Virus record (IMG/VR): IMGVR_UViG_3300027824_000005
Coordinates: 1 to 42,863 of that record
Reading direction: 5' to 3' (one strand)
DNA: 42,863 nucleotides
DNA from: a virus
Part shown: positions 38,486 through 42,863 of the stretch, one piece after another
Numbering within the stretch: the first letter of the stretch is position 1
Layout: each line of letters starts with the position of its first letter
The notes under the pieces: model-generated
The model's input: the letters and a program-made list of their open reading frames with translations, nothing else
The model's database searches: none
What the model was told of the DNA's origin: nothing
Program-made: the position numbers and the translations under genes

Positions 38486-41400
38486 TTAGTCTCCAAAGAA
38501 CCCTCGTTCTGGTGTCTTCTTTTTGTCGTCCGTCAAGATCCCGAACCCACCGCCCTTAGGCTCACCCTTGGACGTGCTTCCTCCGAAGAAGGAAAGCCCC
38601 TCGGTTCCTCTGGCGCCCCCGGCCTTGGTGCCGAAGTAGCGACCCTGGGCCTCCTTGCGCAGCTCGTCAGTCTCCGCGTCGTAGTACTCCTGGCGGGTCT
38701 TGGCGGCAAAGTCGCCGGCCGTCTGGAGGAAGTATGTGAGATCCTGGGCCGAGTACCCCCGAAAGGCCGGTAGGCGCCCTAGGGTCTTCACCTGACCCTG
38801 GAGCCACTTCGTGTACGCCTTCTGGGCCTGTCCAGGCTCCCCGGCGTACTCCTCGATGTAGGTCTTCATCACCTCACCCAAGGCTTCCTTCACATCACCA
38901 TCAAGCCCATTCGTGACCCCGTTCTCAAGCTGGCGGGCCTTCACCTGGCGGACGGTCGCAAACTGGTCCCGCTGCATGGACATGTTCTTGTACATGTAGG
39001 CGGGGTCGATCGGGTGGTTGCGCCATAGGCCGATGCCGTTGTAGAGGAAGTCGAAGATCGGGGAGCCAGGAGGCTGCCCCGGATAGTCCATCCTGAGCCC
39101 CAAATCTCGCTGTAGGCGCGAGATATTGGTGGGGTCCCAGGCAGAGGTACCCCCTCCCCCTGTTAGGGCGTTCTTAGCGACACTGGTGAGGCCAACGTCT
39201 GGGGAGCCCATGTAGAAGCCGTACTCCTGGACCCAGGGCGGCGCGAGGTACCCAACCAGCCCGGCGAAAGCCTTGGCCGCCGTGTCGGTCATGCTGGAGG
39301 TACGGATCGGGTCCCCCCAGGGGGTCTGGCCGTAGATCACCGAGATGATCGGCTGCATGATAGCTGCTGGCTCTAGCTTTGTGTACGCCCAGATGGAGGA
39401 CAGGCCGTTCCACACGAAGTCTGGGGAGGTCGTCGCTGGGAGGAAGCTGCTTTGGGGGAGCCATTCCAGGAGGCTCGCGCGATAGCCGTCGCGGTCAGGC
39501 CGGTAGCCTGCCCAGCCCGCCAGGGCACCCGCTGCTGCGCCAAGACCCGCGCCAACGCCAACGCCAAGCGGGCTGCTAGTCAGCGCTCCGCCTGCCACGG
39601 CGCCTGCGCCTGCGGTATATGGAATGCTGCCGCTGAGGATGCCGCCTAGTCCCTTGGTTACGACCATGTTTGGCTTCTGAAAGTAGGTCGGCAGGCCGCG
39701 CTTGGCCTCGGCCGTCTCCTCCTGCGAAGCAGGCCCGGCCCCCACTTCAGCCATTAGGGTCTGTAGGATCTGCGGGGCGTGAAGCCAAGGGACCATGCGG
39801 AGCGGGTTGTCCATCAGGTTGTTCTTGATGATGCGGGACGCCTCGGTCGGGAAGGACACCCACGGAAGCCAGAACTTGCGTGCGCCTACGACTGCGGCAC
39901 CTGAGGTGTTGTACATCGGGAAGTGCCGCGCCACGTCAATCACGGCCTGCATCTGGGGTACGCCGCGGGCACGAAGCCAGGTGAAGTAGGCCATCTTTGG
40001 TACAGCCTCAGCGGCCATGTAGATGTTGGTCATCTTGTCCCACCAGGGCACTGCGCCGCCGAGCTGTAGCATGTTCTTCACGCCGAAGTAACTCTTGAAG
40101 ATCGCCTGGGTTATCGGCTGGTTGTTGGTGAGCGCGCGGTTGAGGTTGTCCAGGTGGCCTGCGCCCTCCACGTTGTGGAGGTTCACACTGAAGAGCTGCT
40201 GTACCGCGGGGTTCATGAACTCCTTGGTCATGTTGATAGTGATGCCATTGTCTGTGTGGGTGATCGGCGTGAGGCCCATCAGGTAGCCGTTCTTCGGGTC
40301 CAGGAAGGCCATCATGTCCTTCTCCTTGGACTGCTTGAACGCTGCGCTTAGCTGCTTCCACATCGAAGCGCTCTTCATGGTGAGGTCAATGCCCTTCGCC
40401 GAGAACGGGTTCATGCCGGCCATGAGCTGGAAGGCCACGTAGCCGATGGCGTTGTTCACCTGAGTTGCCGGGTTGAGGCCCGTCTTTGCCGTCTTGTACA
40501 TAGCGGTCAGGTAGTCGGTAGCGTGGACCGCAGCGGCAGTCTGGTTCACCATGCCCTGGCTGCCGAACAGCTCGTTGAATACCGCGCGGCGTACCCACGG
40601 CAGCTCGCCGTTTGGCCCTAGGACTTCGGAGCCAGGGACCATAGAGATCATGTTGGCAAGGCGCTGCTGAATGGACGTAGGGAGGTTTTGTCCAGAGCCG
40701 CTGAGGTTGCCGAGCCACACATAGTCCGGCGGTGGGCGGGCGCCGTAACGTGCCACTATGTCTGCGTGCGGAATGGCGTAGTCAGGGTTCACGGCGATGT
40801 CGCGGATGTACTTGAAGTTGTCGTGGAGCAGGGCGTCCATGAAGTACGAGCGGAAGGTCTGCTCCTTCGGGTCGGTGATGAGCTGACCGTTGAGCAGCTT
40901 TTGGTGGAGATCCGGTAGTTCGTTCATACGCGCAGCCAGGGTCTTGGAGTTGTCGAGGGCCGGCAGCTCGATCATGCGGATGCCGTCCTTGCCGATCATC
41001 ATCGGGACCTTGCGGGCGCCCATGTTGGGCATTGGGGTGCCCTTCGTCTGCATGGCAAAGTGGATGCCGCCCACCCGGTCGATCTCGTCCTGGGTGGTAA
41101 AGCCGCTGGCTAGTTGCTCCTGCTGGAGTTCTCGGGACACCTTCTCAATCTTGTCTGCCCACGACTGCGAGTCCGCGTCTAGGGTGACGGGGGCTTTGCC
41201 GACAGCCAGTTCTGGGTTGTACTTTCTGAGGAGGTAGTCTTCTACCGCCTGCCCTTGTCCTTCATCCAGTTTCGCTGCCTGCTGGAGCAGGGTGCCCATG
41301 TCCTTCGCGTTGAAGAGCTGGCCCATGCGGTCGCGGGCTCCGTTCGAAAGGCCGGCGCTCTGCTGCAACTCTTGCACGCGGGACATGTAGCCGTTGCCGA

Positions 41401-42562
41401 AGAAGTACGCGAAGGAGTAGCGCGCCTTCTCCCAGTTCGACAGCTTGTCCGTCGCCCAGAAGCCGCCCTGCTTTAGCATCTCGACCTTCTCCATGATCTG
41501 GCGTGTGCGGTCCTGGGATTCTACCGACAGGCGCCCCTTCTGGATCAGCCAGTCCATGAGTTCGTGGTCGTTCGGCATGTATTGGTCGATGTAGCCTAGC
41601 TGCTTGAGTAGGGAAATCTCCGAGTCACGGTCGGGCACCGCGTCGAAGTACTTGGAACCCGGCACGATTGGCAGGCCGTTCGATGCTGTGATGGGGGTGG
41701 GAGTTCGCGGGATGTCGGTGGCAATGTTCTGGCCCGGGGCGAGGCGTGCTGCCTCCTCGGCTGCCTTGGCTGCATCCACGGCACCGGTTGCCTCAGCGAT
41801 CTCTGGCGTGACGCGACCCGCCACTTCGGCTGTCTTGGCAGCGAGCGTCATAGGTACGCGGAGGGGGCCGAGGCCGAGGCCGGTCATCTTGTTGAGGATG
41901 CTGTTCTCGCCGATGCCTGGTAGTGCGCCGGCAACGTCAGCTAGGCCAGTGCTTGCGAGCATGCCCATCTTCAGCGACTTCTGCGCAGCGCGCCAGCCGG
42001 GGAGCATGATAGTGCCGACGAGGCTGGCCGTGTTGAGTGCGTTCACCCAGACCGGCTGCTCCGACCATTGCTGGTACATGTTCTCTAGGTTCCAGGAGAA
42101 GCTACCCTGGTCCCACTTCGCCCCCACGACGGCCATCTCTGGGCCGATGAGGAAGTTCGTCACGTCGCGGATGCCAATGCCCTGGTCCCGCGGCATGATG
42201 GACTCGGGGGTAATCAGTTTGTCGTATGGGCCTGCTGGGCGTGCCGCGGCCACACGCTGCCCTTGAGCTTCTAGCAAGGATGCGGACTTGTCTACCGTGG
42301 CGCTTTGTTGATCTGGGGATGGGGTGAGGAGTGATGGAGCACCGCCGCCTCCGCCTAGGAGGCCAGCGTTTGGATCTGGACTGCCGAGAAGGCTGGGTGC
42401 AGGTCCAGCGGCAGCGGGAGTTGGGCTACCAAGCAGCGACGGTGTTGACGCATCACGAGGCGGACCACCCCCCTGGTCTCCGAGCAGACTGGGGTTGGCC
42501 GGCCGCCCGGCGGGCAGCGGTGTTTGCAGCTCGTCGTTCGGCTGTGCCGCGTCATCTGCCAT
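38486..42562 (-). CDS. large virion/ejection-type protein (1358 aa)
   Basis: No enzymatic motif recognised. Regions: residues 1-105 are Pro/Gly/Ala-rich with repeated SLL motifs (PSLLG three times, plus GLLG, PSLL and ASLL); long helical middle; about 850-920 resembles the LPD38-type segment of large phage polyvalent proteins (GVPQMQAVIDVARHF, then FWLPWVSFPTEASRIIKNN); about 975-1022 is a Gly/Ala-rich hydrophobic stretch that could insert in a membrane; the C-terminus is charged, with a DDKKKTPERGFFGD end. Such proteins are carried in the virion and injected with DNA. The opposite strand from the replication genes fits a late/structural module. It starts five bases after the upstream stop. 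Confidence 0.7.
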   Translation of the reverse strand: MADDAAQPNDELQTPLPAGRPANPSLLGDQGGGPPRDASTPSLLGSPTPAAAGPAPSLLGSPDPNAGLLGGGGGAPSLLTPSPDQQSATVDKSASLLEAQGQRVAAARPAGPYDKLITPESIMPRDQGIGIRDVTNFLIGPEMAVVGAKWDQGSFSWNLENMYQQWSEQPVWVNALNTASLVGTIMLPGWRAAQKSLKMGMLASTGLADVAGALPGIGENSILNKMTGLGLGPLRVPMTLAAKTAEVAGRVTPEIAEATGAVDAAKAAEEAARLAPGQNIATDIPRTPTPITASNGLPIVPGSKYFDAVPDRDSEISLLKQLGYIDQYMPNDHELMDWLIQKGRLSVESQDRTRQIMEKVEMLKQGGFWATDKLSNWEKARYSFAYFFGNGYMSRVQELQQSAGLSNGARDRMGQLFNAKDMGTLLQQAAKLDEGQGQAVEDYLLRKYNPELAVGKAPVTLDADSQSWADKIEKVSRELQQEQLASGFTTQDEIDRVGGIHFAMQTKGTPMPNMGARKVPMMIGKDGIRMIELPALDNSKTLAARMNELPDLHQKLLNGQLITDPKEQTFRSYFMDALLHDNFKYIRDIAVNPDYAIPHADIVARYGARPPPDYVWLGNLSGSGQNLPTSIQQRLANMISMVPGSEVLGPNGELPWVRRAVFNELFGSQGMVNQTAAAVHATDYLTAMYKTAKTGLNPATQVNNAIGYVAFQLMAGMNPFSAKGIDLTMKSASMWKQLSAAFKQSKEKDMMAFLDPKNGYLMGLTPITHTDNGITINMTKEFMNPAVQQLFSVNLHNVEGAGHLDNLNRALTNNQPITQAIFKSYFGVKNMLQLGGAVPWWDKMTNIYMAAEAVPKMAYFTWLRARGVPQMQAVIDVARHFPMYNTSGAAVVGARKFWLPWVSFPTEASRIIKNNLMDNPLRMVPWLHAPQILQTLMAEVGAGPASQEETAEAKRGLPTYFQKPNMVVTKGLGGILSGSIPYTAGAGAVAGGALTSSPLGVGVGAGLGAAAGALAGWAGYRPDRDGYRASLLEWLPQSSFLPATTSPDFVWNGLSSIWAYTKLEPAAIMQPIISVIYGQTPWGDPIRTSSMTDTAAKAFAGLVGYLAPPWVQEYGFYMGSPDVGLTSVAKNALTGGGGTSAWDPTNISRLQRDLGLRMDYPGQPPGSPIFDFLYNGIGLWRNHPIDPAYMYKNMSMQRDQFATVRQVKARQLENGVTNGLDGDVKEALGEVMKTYIEEYAGEPGQAQKAYTKWLQGQVKTLGRLPAFRGYSAQDLTYFLQTAGDFAAKTRQEYYDAETDELRKEAQGRYFGTKAGGARGTEGLSFFGGSTSKGEPKGGGFGILTDDKKKTPERGFFGD

Positions 42563-42567
42563 TGATG

Positions 42568-42863
42568 CTACCTAAGGCCAACGGCCTCGTCTGCTTGACG
42601 TTCTATTTCGTTTGATGTCTCTTCGTTACCGGTGTTCTTGCGTCTAGCTTCGGCTGTTTTCTTCTCAGCTTTAGTTGGAGGGCTTCCCAGTGGAGCTGGT
42701 TCCTGCTTCTCTGGTGCCAGTGGAGGGAGATTACGGTTTGGCCGTGCCTTTACTAGCGAAGGAGGCGCGATGTTCTTCTGACCAGCCACGCCACCCGACA
42801 TGTATGGCGCTCCCTTCACAGCTCCTTCCACAAGGCCAGCCGTGGTGCGGCCTAGACCAAGAC
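42568..42863 (-). CDS. C-terminal part of a minus-strand protein, cut by the window edge
   Basis: The frame is open from the right edge to a stop at 42568-42570. The visible end starts LGLGRTTAGLVEGAV and becomes rich in Pro, Lys and Glu (KARPNRNLPPLAPEKQE, then KKTAEARRKNTGNEE). A GTG at 42829-42831 could start an 87-residue protein, but the frame continues upstream of it, so a longer gene is likely. It lies directly upstream of the large virion protein and is probably structural. No family recognised. Confidence 0.55.
   Translation of the reverse strand, partial: LGLGRTTAGLVEGAVKGAPYMSGGVAGQKNIAPPSLVKARPNRNLPPLAPEKQEPAPLGSPPTKAEKKTAEARRKNTGNEETSNEIERQADEAVGLR

Noticed and set aside
38486-42562. 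Plus-strand frames antisense to the 1358-residue protein (for example 41604-42266)
   Set aside because: They mirror a long continuous minus-strand gene with good starts and coupling; no independent ribosome sites or motifs.
1-42863. CRISPR arrays, insertion sequences, integrase and attachment sites
   Set aside because: No regularly spaced direct repeats, transposase or integrase motifs were seen; the only multi-copy sequence is the promoter core.

Overview
The window is part of the genome of a tailed double-stranded DNA bacteriophage. From 22 to about 38,244 nearly every gene is on the plus strand, short, and joined to its neighbour by ATGA/GTGA start-stop overlaps. From 38,144 to the right edge the genes are on the minus strand and look structural. 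No terminase, portal, capsid or tail gene could be recognised, so those modules lie outside. The host cannot be named. Base composition is moderately GC-rich, the promoters match the bacterial sigma-70 consensus, and a likely lipoprotein signal and possible spanin-like protein favour a Gram-negative host.

Layout. (1) 22-2493: a run of small, fast-diverging proteins with zinc-type CxxC tails, interrupted by a GGQ-motif release-factor-like protein. (2) 2514-3171: two small membrane proteins, then a strong hairpin. (3) 3229-7239: small hypotheticals, a sigma-70-family factor and a DUF6899-like protein. (4) 7226-9837: a winged-helix-like protein, a patatin-like lipase, a polysaccharide-deacetylase-like protein and small ORFs. 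(5) 9834-12860: an RtcB RNA ligase and an SF2 (UvsW-like) helicase. (6) 12860-19843: more CxxC-tail proteins, DnaB-type helicase, a structured untranslated stretch, a short DnaG-type primase, and a 922-residue family A polymerase with an N-terminal uracil-DNA-glycosylase-like domain. (7) 19812-27590: recombination block with a possible UvsY-like mediator, gp32-like ssDNA-binding protein, RecA/UvsX, SbcD and SbcC. Inside it sits an Acb2-family anti-CBASS protein. (8) 27590-31500: ClpP-like protease, membrane proteins, PD-(D/E)XK nuclease, phosphoesterase, deoxyribosyltransferase-like protein and dNMP kinase. (9) 31487-38015: glycosyltransferase cluster (one protein carries three glycosyltransferase domains) with a peptide deformylase embedded between overlapping genes. 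(10) 38,144-42,863 minus: lipoprotein, a 1358-residue virion/ejection-type protein, and the C-terminus of another protein cut by the window edge.

How it works together. Blocks 5-8 form a largely self-sufficient replication-recombination system. The sigma factor, release-factor-like protein, RtcB, peptide deformylase and ClpP suggest heavy intervention in host transcription, translation and protein turnover. Four near-identical promoters (TTGC-type -35, 17-bp spacer, invariant AAAAGGCTATAAT) precede the sigma-factor, patatin, polymerase and SSB/RecA gene groups. They sit so close to the start codons that the predicted mRNAs have leaders of 13 nt or less, one apparently none.

Most notable: the dispersed CxxC-tail family, the promoter family, the Acb2 homologue, the three-domain glycosyltransferase, the doubly overlapped deformylase, a possible nested membrane-protein gene, the structured region before the primase, and the apparent absence of GAGCTC and CAGCTG.
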